Assembly: GCA_900315015.1 (NCBI GenBank)
Contig: OMXJ01000021.1
Location: 1 to 47,006 of the forward strand
DNA length: 47,006 bases
Source: an uncultured Eubacteriales bacterium
GTDB taxonomy: Bacteria; Bacillota; Clostridia; Lachnospirales; Lachnospiraceae
Direction of reading: 5' to 3'
Shown: piece by piece, positions 33,306-41,103 of the stretch
Numbering within the stretch: the stretch's first letter is position 1
Layout: every line of letters begins with the position of its first letter
Made by a program: the position numbers and the translations under genes
Notes under the pieces: model-generated
Database searches by the model: none
Told to the model about the DNA's origin: nothing
Seen by the model: only the letters and a program-made list of their open reading frames with translations

Positions 33306-34456
33306 TGGTTTTTTTTAGAAACAGAAAATTATTTAAGATTTCAATAATTACTTTATTTTCAGCTGTTTGTTTTAGCGGCTGCAAAATGAATGCAAATGAT
33401 GAAATCTGGAATAAAAATGCCAGCGTTTATGGAGCAGAATCAGTAGAGGGAAATAATGAAGGTCTTTCTGAGAAGACCAGTGATGAAGCTTTTGTGTTTA
33501 AAGCAGCTTCTATATCAAGTGATTCTCCTGATTATGAGCTTATAAAGGAATATGATCCTGATTCTAAGCTTACAGGCTTTGTAGAAAATTATAATAACTC
33601 AATGGCAATGCTTATGTATGACGACGTTATTTCCTGTACAAACAATTACAGCGAGGGTATTAGCTCTGATACGGTAAATAGCTTTTATGCTCCGAGCGAG
33701 TTTTTGTTTAATATTACAGATAATGAGCCGGTATTTGCCAAGCAGATATATAAAAGGCTTTACCCGGCAAGTACAACTAAGCTTCTTACAGCTTATGTAA
33801 CTCTAAAATATAATCTCCTTGATGAGCAGGTTACCATAAGCACAGATAATGGCGGAATAGATAGATACGGCGCTCAGTTGTGTGGTTTTAAGGCGGGCGA
33901 TGTCATTGACATGAAGAGCCTTCTTGGGGCAATGCTTATCTATTCAGGAAATGATGCGGCATCAGAAATAGCAAGGTTTACTGCCGGGAAAATCAATGGT
34001 ACTGCAACTGTAGACAGCTTTGTTGGTGAAATGAATAAAGAAATAAAGCTGCTTGGGGGTCTTAGATCGTCGTTTTTGAATCCGCATGGACTTCATGAGG
34101 ACAATCATTATACCTGTGCTTATGACATGTATCTGATTTTAAATGCCTGCAATAAGATTGAGGGCTTTGATGAAATTGTTAAAAAGGGCAGCATTACTGT
34201 AAATTTTAAGGACAGCGAGGGAAATGCAAAGGAGCTTACCTTTGATAATACCAATAAAATGCTATCGGGCGAAGAAAGTGTTCCAGCCGGAGTTACGATA
34301 ATCGGCGGAAAGACCGGAAGTACGCCTTATGCCGGGAGCTGCCTTATACAGATGTTTGAAAAATCTGGAAAAAGATATATTGTAGGAGTATTTGGAGCTT
34401 CCTCTGGAGATGCCTTATATAATGAGATGAGAAAACTTATGGATTTGGCTAAATAA
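33305..34456 (+). CDS. D-alanyl-D-alanine carboxypeptidase, probable lipoprotein
   Basis: This 383-residue S11-type serine peptidase trims the terminal D-Ala of wall peptides. The active site motifs are SxxK in PASTTKL (Ser156, Lys159), SGN (214-216) and KTG (336-338). The N-terminus has a basic start, a hydrophobic segment and a lipobox-like FSGC, which suggests lipid anchoring at Cys26, whereas classic DacA proteins are held by a C-terminal helix; I see no such helix here. The start is taken as the ATG overlapping the mgsA stop, though an in-frame TTG at 33284 exists. It closes the morphogenesis cluster. Confidence 0.88.
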   Translation: MVFFRNRKLFKISIITLFSAVCFSGCKMNANDEIWNKNASVYGAESVEGNNEGLSEKTSDEAFVFKAASISSDSPDYELIKEYDPDSKLTGFVENYNNSMAMLMYDDVISCTNNYSEGISSDTVNSFYAPSEFLFNITDNEPVFAKQIYKRLYPASTTKLLTAYVTLKYNLLDEQVTISTDNGGIDRYGAQLCGFKAGDVIDMKSLLGAMLIYSGNDAASEIARFTAGKINGTATVDSFVGEMNKEIKLLGGLRSSFLNPHGLHEDNHYTCAYDMYLILNACNKIEGFDEIVKKGSITVNFKDSEGNAKELTFDNTNKMLSGEESVPAGVTIIGGKTGSTPYAGSCLIQMFEKSGKRYIVGVFGASSGDALYNEMRKLMDLAK

Positions 34457-34470
34457 AGGCAAAAAAAGGG

Positions 34471-34499
34471 TTGTTTTTTAGGCTCATCTGGTATATAAT
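34471..34499 (+). promoter_or_regulatory. Promoter of the small P-loop gene
   Basis: TTGTTT (34471-34476), 17 bp, TATAAT (34494-34499), about 90 bp before the start at 34591. Confidence 0.7.
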
Positions 34500-34590
34500 A
34501 ACTAAATAGGGGATTACAAGTAAATTCACGGTATTGGGCGGTAATGGATTTACTTAAAACTTATAAATATTTTCTAAGGAGGATAAGGCG

Positions 34591-35010
34591 ATGGTTCAGA
34601 TTATTGCAGGAGAAAAGGGGAAGGGAAAGACAAAGATCCTTCTCGACAAAGTTAATGCTGAAGTAAAAGATGCTAAGGGATCAATCATCTACATCGATGC
34701 GAACGTAAAGCACATGTACGATCTCAACAGCAAGGTTCGTCTCATTGCTATTGGAGATTATGCAATCGAGTCTAAGGAAGCTTTTGTTGGATTTATTCTT
34801 GGAATCATATCTCAGAATCACGACATTCAGACTATCTATCTTGATAGCTTCAGACATGTTGCAAGCATCAAGGACGAGGAAATTGAAGAAGTAGTTTCAG
34901 CTCTTGAGGTTGTTTCAAACAAGTACGAAGTTAATTTTGTGCTTTGCATTGGCGTTAATGCGGATGCTTTGACAGAGGAAACAAAGAAGTATATCACAGT
35001 TTCACTATAA
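34591..35010 (+). CDS. Small P-loop NTPase-like protein of unknown role
   Basis: The 139-residue protein begins almost at once with a Walker A motif, GEKGKGKT (7-14). A Walker B-like TIYLDS (Asp85) and a further strand VNFVLCIG follow. It is only slightly larger than a bare nucleotide-binding core and has no visible partner domain, membrane helix or signal. Homologues in this family of bacteria are, as I recall, sometimes mislabelled PilT. It has its own promoter, a strong AAGGAGG, and a long hairpin behind it, so it is probably a single-gene transcript. The function is unknown. Confidence 0.75.
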   Translation: MVQIIAGEKGKGKTKILLDKVNAEVKDAKGSIIYIDANVKHMYDLNSKVRLIAIGDYAIESKEAFVGFILGIISQNHDIQTIYLDSFRHVASIKDEEIEEVVSALEVVSNKYEVNFVLCIGVNADALTEETKKYITVSL

Positions 35011-35027
35011 TTATATTTTTAAATTCA

Positions 35028-35097
35028 GCATTAAAAACTTGTGGATGGCTGTGCTGATTGCTTTTTTTACAGCTGTTTATCTACAGGTTTTTAATGC
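35028..35097. terminator. Long hairpin, likely bidirectional terminator
   Basis: GCATTAAAAAC (35028-35038) pairs perfectly with GTTTTTAATGC (35087-35097). Pairing continues inward as TTGTGGAT with ATCTACAG (two wobble pairs), and then GGCTGT with ACAGCT after a small bulge. That makes about 25 pairs in a 70-nt element, with a T run in both the 3' arm and the loop. Confidence 0.65.
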
Positions 35098-35146
35098 ATT
35101 ATGTTTTATAGGGCAATAAAATAAAAGAATGGACGAATAGGAAGCA

Positions 35147-36643
35147 ATGGCAGGAAATAATAAAAGAAGGGGAAGTAATGTAGTAAAAATAAGAATATTT
35201 AGAGGTCAGATGTTTATTGTTTACATGATTCTGATCGTTTTTGCTGTTGTTATTGCTATTTCCCTTATTAATGCAATGAAAAAGCCAAAGCTTGCCATAT
35301 ATGACATTTCATCAACTGAGATGTTTATTGGAGATAATTATAAAACAGCGCTTATAATACGTTCTGAGGAGGATGTAAATGCTTCGCAGGACGGTTTTGT
35401 GCGTTATTTTGCGGGAAGTGGTACAAGGGCAAAGGTCGGAGATTCTATTTTCTCAATGAGTGACAGATCTGACATTATTTCAGATGACACCTTGAAGGAT
35501 AATTCAACTTTTTCCGAAGCCTCTCTATCAAAGCTTACCACTTTAATTGAAAAATACGAAAAAAATGAAGCTTCTTATGATTTTTACGAGGTTTATGACT
35601 TAAAGGAAGATTTTGAAAGTGAAATCGTTACTCTTTCGATGAATGAATCCTTTGACATGCAGTCAAAACTCGTTGGTAATTCTGATGGAAGCCTATATAC
35701 ATATTATGCACTAAACAGCGGTATTGTTTCATATGACGTAGATACCTTTGATGGAATATCTTTAGATACCTTTACTAGTGCTACCTTTACTAGAACCGGT
35801 GTAAATGTAGAGTCGGTCAGAACGAACAGACGCCAGTACAAGACGGGCGATAAGATATTTAAGATGGTCACTAGTGATACCTGGTACTTAGTATTTCCTA
35901 TTACAGATGAGCAGTATCAGCAGTATTATTACGATAAAAATGCTATAAAGTCGCCAAAGACTATTGATTTTAGAATTGAGGATGACAATCTTTATATTTC
36001 AGCTCCATATGAGGTAATAACAAGAGACGGTGAGAATTTCATCGTAATCACCATGTATAATTATATTGCTAATTATCTAGATCATAGATTCCTTGAAATA
36101 GCAATTGGCGATATGAATCAGAATACTTTAAAGATTCCTGCAACGAGTCTTGTTAAAAAGAGATATTATCAGATTCCTGAAAATTATGTAGTTACCAAGA
36201 AGGAAGCTGAAGATGCAGGTGCATATATCGATGATGTTCAGCTCAGTATTTTTAAGAACGGTAATGCAGTTAATCTTTCAGATAAGGCAAAGGGTGTCAT
36301 TCATCATGTAATTACTACTGAAGGTGTGATTACCGATAGCTTTTACCCTATCAATGCACTCTTTAACGACGATGATTATTACTACTCAGAGTATTTTGAA
36401 GAGCTTGGTAATTCCTTCGTTATTCTTGAACCGGAAAATCTTACTGAGTATATTCCTTCTGTTACTGAAATTGAAGGCGTATATAATGTAAATAAGGGCT
36501 ATGCTTCTTTTAGAAGAATAGAGAGAGTTAAATCAAATGGTGAATATATCCTGATAAGGGATGATTCAGTTGGCGGACCAAGACTAAATGATCATATTGG
36601 TCTTGTAGGCAATTTGTTTGAAGAAAATAAAATTATTTACTAA
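35147..36643 (+). CDS. HlyD-like membrane protein in the division cluster
   Basis: The 498-residue protein has a basic N-terminus and one membrane helix (about 25-43). A long extracytoplasmic part begins with a lipoyl/barrel-sandwich-like half (GFVRYFAGSGTRAKVGDSIF) and has a second matching half (NSGIVSYDVDTFDG) after a helical insert. This is the layout of HlyD/membrane-fusion proteins. No transporter gene is next to it. Similar genes in front of yggS-sepF in Clostridia suggest an envelope or division role, which is inference. No strong ribosome site is apparent apart from AGGAAGC before the ATG. Confidence 0.75.
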   Translation: MAGNNKRRGSNVVKIRIFRGQMFIVYMILIVFAVVIAISLINAMKKPKLAIYDISSTEMFIGDNYKTALIIRSEEDVNASQDGFVRYFAGSGTRAKVGDSIFSMSDRSDIISDDTLKDNSTFSEASLSKLTTLIEKYEKNEASYDFYEVYDLKEDFESEIVTLSMNESFDMQSKLVGNSDGSLYTYYALNSGIVSYDVDTFDGISLDTFTSATFTRTGVNVESVRTNRRQYKTGDKIFKMVTSDTWYLVFPITDEQYQQYYYDKNAIKSPKTIDFRIEDDNLYISAPYEVITRDGENFIVITMYNYIANYLDHRFLEIAIGDMNQNTLKIPATSLVKKRYYQIPENYVVTKKEAEDAGAYIDDVQLSIFKNGNAVNLSDKAKGVIHHVITTEGVITDSFYPINALFNDDDYYYSEYFEELGNSFVILEPENLTEYIPSVTEIEGVYNVNKGYASFRRIERVKSNGEYILIRDDSVGGPRLNDHIGLVGNLFEENKIIY

Positions 36644-36656
36644 GAAGGGGATTATT

Positions 36657-37436
36657 ATGAACGGCCAGTATAATCATATAATACCTGAAAATGAGTTAGA
36701 TAGTAAGGTAGATGTTGTTAAGAATCTTCTTGATATCAAGAAAAAGATTGAAGAGGCCTGTAAAAAAGCAGGAAGAGATAAGGACAGCGTAAAGCTTATT
36801 GCAGTAAGTAAAATCAAGCCGGTTTCTCTTCTATTTAAGGCATATGGTGCAGGTCAGCTTGATTTTGGTGAAAATAAGCCTCAGGAATTAAGAGATAAGC
36901 AGGAGCTTTTTAAAGAGCTATCTGCAGATAATCCGCTTCTGTATTCCGATGTAAAGTGGCATATGATCGGTGTTCTTCAAAAAAACAAGGTCAAATATGT
37001 TGTTGGAAATACAGAGCTGATTCATTCAGTTGATTCGGTCGAACTTGCCGAAGAAATTGAAAAAGAGGCAGCAAAAAAAGATGTTGTTGCAAATATATTA
37101 ATGGAAATAAATGTTGGATGTGAATTTTCAAAATCGGGATTTGAGTTTAAGGATGTTGAAAATGCCATAAAGATAATCTCGAAGCTTCCACATGTTAGAA
37201 TCAAAGGTCTGATGTGCATCGCTCCGATATCTAATGATGGCGGAGAATCTAATCGAGTTTATTTTAGAAGAATGAAAGCTACAGCAGATTTTATTTCATC
37301 ACTTAGAATTGAAAATGTTGAAATGAAAGAACTTTCCATGGGAATGAGTGCTGATTTTAAGGTCGCTATAGAAGAAGGTGCGACAATGGTAAGAATCGGT
37401 ACCGATATATTTGGACCAAGAAATTATTCGTTGTAG
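36657..37436 (+). CDS. YggS/PLPBP-family PLP homeostasis protein
   Basis: The 259-residue protein is a single-domain PLP-binding barrel of the YggS (YlmE in Bacillus) family, which buffers the cofactor and affects amino-acid pools. The PLP lysine is Lys52 in IAVSKIKP. Family segments include FGENKPQELRDK, KWHMIGVLQKNKVKYV, GLMCIAP and ELSMGMSADFKVAIEEGATMVRIG. An in-frame ATG at 36618 lies within the preceding gene; AAGGGG before the ATG at 36657 fixes the start. It is 16 bp before sepF, the order seen widely in Firmicutes. Confidence 0.93.
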   Translation: MNGQYNHIIPENELDSKVDVVKNLLDIKKKIEEACKKAGRDKDSVKLIAVSKIKPVSLLFKAYGAGQLDFGENKPQELRDKQELFKELSADNPLLYSDVKWHMIGVLQKNKVKYVVGNTELIHSVDSVELAEEIEKEAAKKDVVANILMEINVGCEFSKSGFEFKDVENAIKIISKLPHVRIKGLMCIAPISNDGGESNRVYFRRMKATADFISSLRIENVEMKELSMGMSADFKVAIEEGATMVRIGTDIFGPRNYSL

Positions 37437-37452
37437 TTTTTAGGAGGATAAA

Positions 37453-38178
37453 ATGCCTGATTTTAAGCGTTTATTAAAAAAAATATTTACAGTAGAGTCT
37501 GAGGAAGAAGAGACAGTTGAAGATGAATTTGACGATGAGGAGGCGTATTATGAAGATGAAGCCCCTAGAAAGAAAAAGTCAATATTCAAAAAGCCTTCTT
37601 TTAAGTTTGTAAGACCTGCTTATGATGAAGAAGATGATGAAAGAAGCGACGAGGAAGAATATAATCAGTATCTTGAGGATATGGGCAGTGATGCCGAAGA
37701 AGAAGACAGACCTTCTTCTGTAAGAAGTATTTTTTCATCGAATAACAGGGGCAAGGAATCATATGATGAGCCTGTTAATAAAAAAAGTAGCAATGTAGTA
37801 AATTTCAATGAAAGGAGTGGAGCGACAGGTAATTCTGAAAGTCGCCAGAAAACTAGTATGGTAAAGCAGATGACAGTAACTATGTTAAAGACACTCGCTG
37901 ATGAAAGGTTTGTAGTTGATACTTTACTTGGTGGTGAGCCGGTAATCATTAATATCTCTGATATGGTAAGCACATCACCAGAAAATGGTCAGAGAGTTAT
38001 CGATTTTATTAGTGGTGCAGCCTATGCTATTTCGGGCTCTATGGAGAAGCTTGGTGAGAATCTTTACCTTGTAAGTCCAAAGAGTGTAGATGTTACAATC
38101 GATTATGGATATAATGAGGATGGAACCTATAAGGGATCTAGATATTCTTATACCAGAACCGAGGATAGCAATAATTAA
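37453..38178 (+). CDS. sepF: Cell division protein SepF
   Basis: SepF binds membrane and FtsZ and shapes the septum. The 241-residue protein starts with MPDFKRLLKKIF, an amphipathic membrane-binding helix. Next comes a long acidic/basic low-complexity region (about 15-130), then the SepF core (about 140-220), with ADERFVVDTLLGGEPVIIN, RVIDFISGAAYAISGSMEKLGENLYLVSP read in two parts. The usual length is 140-160 residues, so the linker is about 80 residues longer than normal. AGGAGG precedes the ATG. Confidence 0.92.
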   Translation: MPDFKRLLKKIFTVESEEEETVEDEFDDEEAYYEDEAPRKKKSIFKKPSFKFVRPAYDEEDDERSDEEEYNQYLEDMGSDAEEEDRPSSVRSIFSSNNRGKESYDEPVNKKSSNVVNFNERSGATGNSESRQKTSMVKQMTVTMLKTLADERFVVDTLLGGEPVIINISDMVSTSPENGQRVIDFISGAAYAISGSMEKLGENLYLVSPKSVDVTIDYGYNEDGTYKGSRYSYTRTEDSNN

Positions 38179-38181
38179 ATT

Positions 38182-38209
38182 TTGAATCGATTTTTCAAAA
38201 TGGTTTAAT
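38182..38209 (+). promoter_or_regulatory. Possible promoter of divIVA
   Basis: TTGAAT (38182-38187) and TTTAAT (38204-38209) with a 16-bp spacer lie in the 136-bp gap before divIVA. The -10 box overlaps a small inverted repeat, GTTTAAT/ATTAAAC (38203-38226). Confidence 0.4.
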
Positions 38210-38314
38210 GAACTGCTTTATTAAACTGTTTTAAATAACTGATTAAAAAATAGATTTAATTAGCAATATAAAAAATTACGGGGTTAAATAATAAATATTA
38301 AGGGGTAAATTATT

Positions 38315-39148
38315 ATGCTTACACCAGTTGATATTCAGAATAAAGAATTTAAGTCGGGCGGACTTGGATATGATAAAAGGAATGTAGAAAGCTTTGTTTC
38401 AAAGCTTGCTCAGGATTATGAGACTCTTTATAGGGAAAATATGGACTATAAGGATAAAATCAAGAATCTCAATTCTATGGTTTCAAATTACAGAAGCATG
38501 GAAAAAACTCTTCAGAAGGCGTTAGTTCTTGCAGAAAAAACTGCCGAAGAGACAAAGGTTGCTGCTGAAAAGGAAGCTAAGAATATTGAAAAGCAGGCAA
38601 ATGTCAGAGCTCAGATTATGATTGCTGATGCAAAAGATGAGATTCGTCATATCCAGGAAAAGTCACTTGCTCTTTCAAGGCAGTTCGATGCCTTTAAGGC
38701 ACAGTTCAAGGCAATCCTGCTTTCAAACCTCAATCTTTTAGATTCAGATTCCTTTAAGATATCACTTGAAAGTGATAATATAATAAAGGCGGATCTTGAT
38801 ATATTAAAGTCCTTCCAGAATGAAAGAGAAGCTAAAGAGGCCACTGAAAATGCTGAAAATGCCGAAGAAGTAGAATCTTCGGATTCTTTCGAGGAGCAAA
38901 AGAAGGAAGAGGTAAAAGAAGAGGAAGAATCTTCAAAGGCAAAGTCTAAGAAAAAAATCGAGCCAGTGAAGATCGTCGACGAGGATGAAGATGAAGAGGA
39001 AGAAGCTGATGCATCTGATGAGGATGAAGAAGATGAGGAAGATGATGAAGCTTCAGATACTGAAGAACCTGATGATGGCATAGATGAAGATGGAGAAATA
39101 AAGGGCCAGGGGGCTTTCAAATTCGTTGATGCAGAGGATGATGACTGA
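38315..39148 (+). CDS. divIVA: DivIVA-family polar/septal protein
   Basis: DivIVA proteins bind curved membrane through an N-terminal domain and form coiled coils. The 277-residue product has the DivIVA start, LTPVDIQNKEFKSGGLGYDK and NVESFVSKLAQDYETLY, then a coiled coil (about 45-165). The last 100 residues are Glu/Asp/Ser-rich and disordered-looking, ending in long acid runs. AAGGGG is present before the ATG. The sepF-divIVA neighbourhood supports the call. A strong terminator follows. Confidence 0.92.
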   Translation: MLTPVDIQNKEFKSGGLGYDKRNVESFVSKLAQDYETLYRENMDYKDKIKNLNSMVSNYRSMEKTLQKALVLAEKTAEETKVAAEKEAKNIEKQANVRAQIMIADAKDEIRHIQEKSLALSRQFDAFKAQFKAILLSNLNLLDSDSFKISLESDNIIKADLDILKSFQNEREAKEATENAENAEEVESSDSFEEQKKEEVKEEEESSKAKSKKKIEPVKIVDEDEDEEEEADASDEDEEDEEDDEASDTEEPDDGIDEDGEIKGQGAFKFVDAEDDD

Positions 39149-39176
39149 TTTTTGATTCATTAATATGATAATAATC

Positions 39177-39215
39177 ACTAAGCTATAATCTCCCTGATTA
39201 TAGCTTAGTTGTTTT
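39177..39215 (+). terminator. Terminator after divIVA
   Basis: ACTAAGCTATAATC (39177-39190) pairs perfectly over 14 bp with GATTATAGCTTAGT (39196-39209) around TCCCT, followed by TGTTTT. Confidence 0.88.
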
Positions 39216-39253
39216 AAACTATAAGAAAAAATAAAGGAAATTAAGAGGTTTTT

Positions 39254-40369
39254 ATGGCTGAAAAGACAAATGTGAAAAGACTTGATGTTGAGTATAATGG
39301 TGAATTCTGTTATCCGGTATTATTTTCAAAGGATTATTCAGGCCTTGCTGATGAGGTAGCTGCATTAAAGCCAGAGGGAAGAAAAGTATGCATAGTTACT
39401 GATAGCAATGTCGCCCCTTTCTACCTTGATAAGGTAAAGGATATTCTTGAAAAGTACTACGCAAAGGTTATTACCTATACTTTTCCAGCTGGTGAGCAGA
39501 GCAAGACTCTTGATGTAGTTACTGACATTTTAGAGAACCTTATTGAAAATGGCTTTGACAGGAATGACATGCTTGCAGCTCTTGGCGGAGGCGTTACAGG
39601 AGATATGACAGGCTTTGCAGCATCAATCTATTTAAGAGGAATTAAGTTTTTCCAGCTTCCAACAACACTTTTATCTATGGTAGATGCTTCAGTTGGAGGA
39701 AAGACAGGAGTTGATTTTAAGTCTTACAAGAATATGGTCGGTGCTTTTTACATGCCTTCATTTGTCTATATTAACATAGATACCCTTAATACACTTACTG
39801 ATAAGGTTTATTTTGAGGGCTACGGTGAAATTATTAAGCATGCCTATATCAAGGATGCAGAACTCCTTGATTTCCTTGAGGAAAATGTAGATAAGCTTAA
39901 AAAGAGAGATCCTAAGCTATTATTAAAGCTTGTATATAGAAATGTAAAGATAAAGAGATATGTTGTTCAAAAAGATCCTAAAGAAAGTGGTCTTCGCGCA
40001 ATTCTTAATTTTGGACATACTCTAGGACATGCAATCGAAAAGCAGTCTGATTTAAGAATGCTTCACGGTGAATGTGTTTCGGTTGGCTGCATGGCAGCTC
40101 TTTATATGTCCTATAAGCGCGGCTTTATAACTGAAAAGGAAGTAGCTAGGGCTGAAAAGCTCTTTAAGATGTTCGAGCTTCCTGTAAATATTAAGCTGGA
40201 GGATGGCTTCAAGCCTGATAAGATAATTGCTGATACTAAAAAGGATAAGAAAAAGGACGGTGCTGGAATTAAATTCGTTCTGATAAATAGGGAAGGTAAT
40301 GCAATTATTGATAAATCAGTTAGTGATGATGAAATGAGAGTAGGACTTGATTTTGTATTAGTAAAGTAA
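39254..40369 (+). CDS. aroB: 3-dehydroquinate synthase
   Basis: AroB makes the first ring of the shikimate pathway from DAHP using NAD and a divalent metal. The 371-residue protein has LGGGVTGDMTGFAAS, the active-site run PTTLLSMVDASVGGKTGVD, YGEIIKH and the metal-binding NFGHTLGHAIE. AAGAGG precedes the ATG. No other shikimate gene is nearby. The last four codons are part of a tandem repeat that continues past the stop. Confidence 0.95.
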   Translation: MAEKTNVKRLDVEYNGEFCYPVLFSKDYSGLADEVAALKPEGRKVCIVTDSNVAPFYLDKVKDILEKYYAKVITYTFPAGEQSKTLDVVTDILENLIENGFDRNDMLAALGGGVTGDMTGFAASIYLRGIKFFQLPTTLLSMVDASVGGKTGVDFKSYKNMVGAFYMPSFVYINIDTLNTLTDKVYFEGYGEIIKHAYIKDAELLDFLEENVDKLKKRDPKLLLKLVYRNVKIKRYVVQKDPKESGLRAILNFGHTLGHAIEKQSDLRMLHGECVSVGCMAALYMSYKRGFITEKEVARAEKLFKMFELPVNIKLEDGFKPDKIIADTKKDKKKDGAGIKFVLINREGNAIIDKSVSDDEMRVGLDFVLVK

Positions 40370-40452
40370 GGCTTGCTTAAATTAGTAAAGTAAGGCTTAC
40401 TTAAATTAGTAAAGTAAGGCTTACTTAAATTAGTAAAGTAAGGCTTACTTTA
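40357..40452 (+). repeat. Four-copy 24-bp palindromic tandem repeat at the end of aroB
   Basis: Copies run 40357-40380, 40381-40404, 40405-40428 and 40429-40452. The first contains the final aroB codons and its TAA and differs by one base (G for A); the last differs at its second-to-last base. Each unit holds AAGTAAG-G-CTTACTT, a 7-1-7 palindrome. Neighbouring units can also pair as CTTACTT-9 nt-AAGTAAG hairpins. Confidence 0.95.
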
Positions 40453-40526
40453 TATTGTTAAATAATTGCTATAAATCAAATGCAGTATTACTCCTCAATT
40501 AAAAAAATAATGATAAGTTGGTTTAT

Positions 40527-41093
40527 ATGAAAAATATTGATGATACCTCTAAAAGAAGACTAATTCATGTTCTGATTTCGATTGTTTTAATTGCAATTCT
40601 GTTTGTGATTGATAGAGAAACAAAAGCTGTGGCAATGGAGCATTTTGGTAAAAATCCTGCTCCTGTAAGCATAATTGACGGAGTACTTGAGTTAGTCCTG
40701 GTTTTTAATACCGGAAGTGCCTGGAGCATGTTTGCCGGGAAATTAAATTTCCTTATGGTTATTACTCTTATTTGCCTCATAGTGATTTTATTTGCATATT
40801 TTAAATTGCCGTTTAAAAAGAAGTATGATATACTCCATGTTCTACTTGCAATAATCGTTGCTGGTGCACTTGGTAATATGTATGACAGAGTGGTTTTCCA
40901 TAAGGTAACTGATTTTATTTATTTTAAACTGATTGATTTTCCTGTGTTCAACGTAGCTGATATTTATGTTACGGTTTCAGCATTTTTTATCGTAGTGCTT
41001 ATGCTTACAAAATATAAGAACGATGAATTGATGATGGATAAAGAAAAGAAGGAAGAAAAGGAAAAAAAGGAAGAAACAAAAGAAAATCAGTAG
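40527..41093 (+). CDS. lspA: Lipoprotein signal peptidase
   Basis: LspA cuts the signal peptide from prolipoproteins in the membrane. The 188-residue protein has four membrane helices and the aspartyl-protease motifs VFNTGSAWSMF, GNMYDR, VTDFIYF (Asp129) and FNVADIYV (Asp145). The C-terminus carries about 20 extra residues that are almost all Lys and Glu, which is unusual. The ribosome site is poor. ATG 40527 is preferred over an in-frame TTG at 40518, but the choice is not certain. rluD follows 10 bp later, a very common pairing. Confidence 0.92.
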   Translation: MKNIDDTSKRRLIHVLISIVLIAILFVIDRETKAVAMEHFGKNPAPVSIIDGVLELVLVFNTGSAWSMFAGKLNFLMVITLICLIVILFAYFKLPFKKKYDILHVLLAIIVAGALGNMYDRVVFHKVTDFIYFKLIDFPVFNVADIYVTVSAFFIVVLMLTKYKNDELMMDKEKKEEKEKKEETKENQ

Positions 41094-41103
41094 GAAAAGG
41101 TTT

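Noticed and set aside
38647-39120. 157-codon minus-strand Ser-rich open frame opposite divIVA
   Set aside because: It is the mirror of the acidic GAT/GAA/GAG-rich divIVA tail, which gives Ser/Leu/Phe runs on the other strand; no start signals.
40357-40452. CRISPR array
   Set aside because: The units are contiguous 24-bp repeats with no unique spacers and no cas genes, so this is a tandem repeat.
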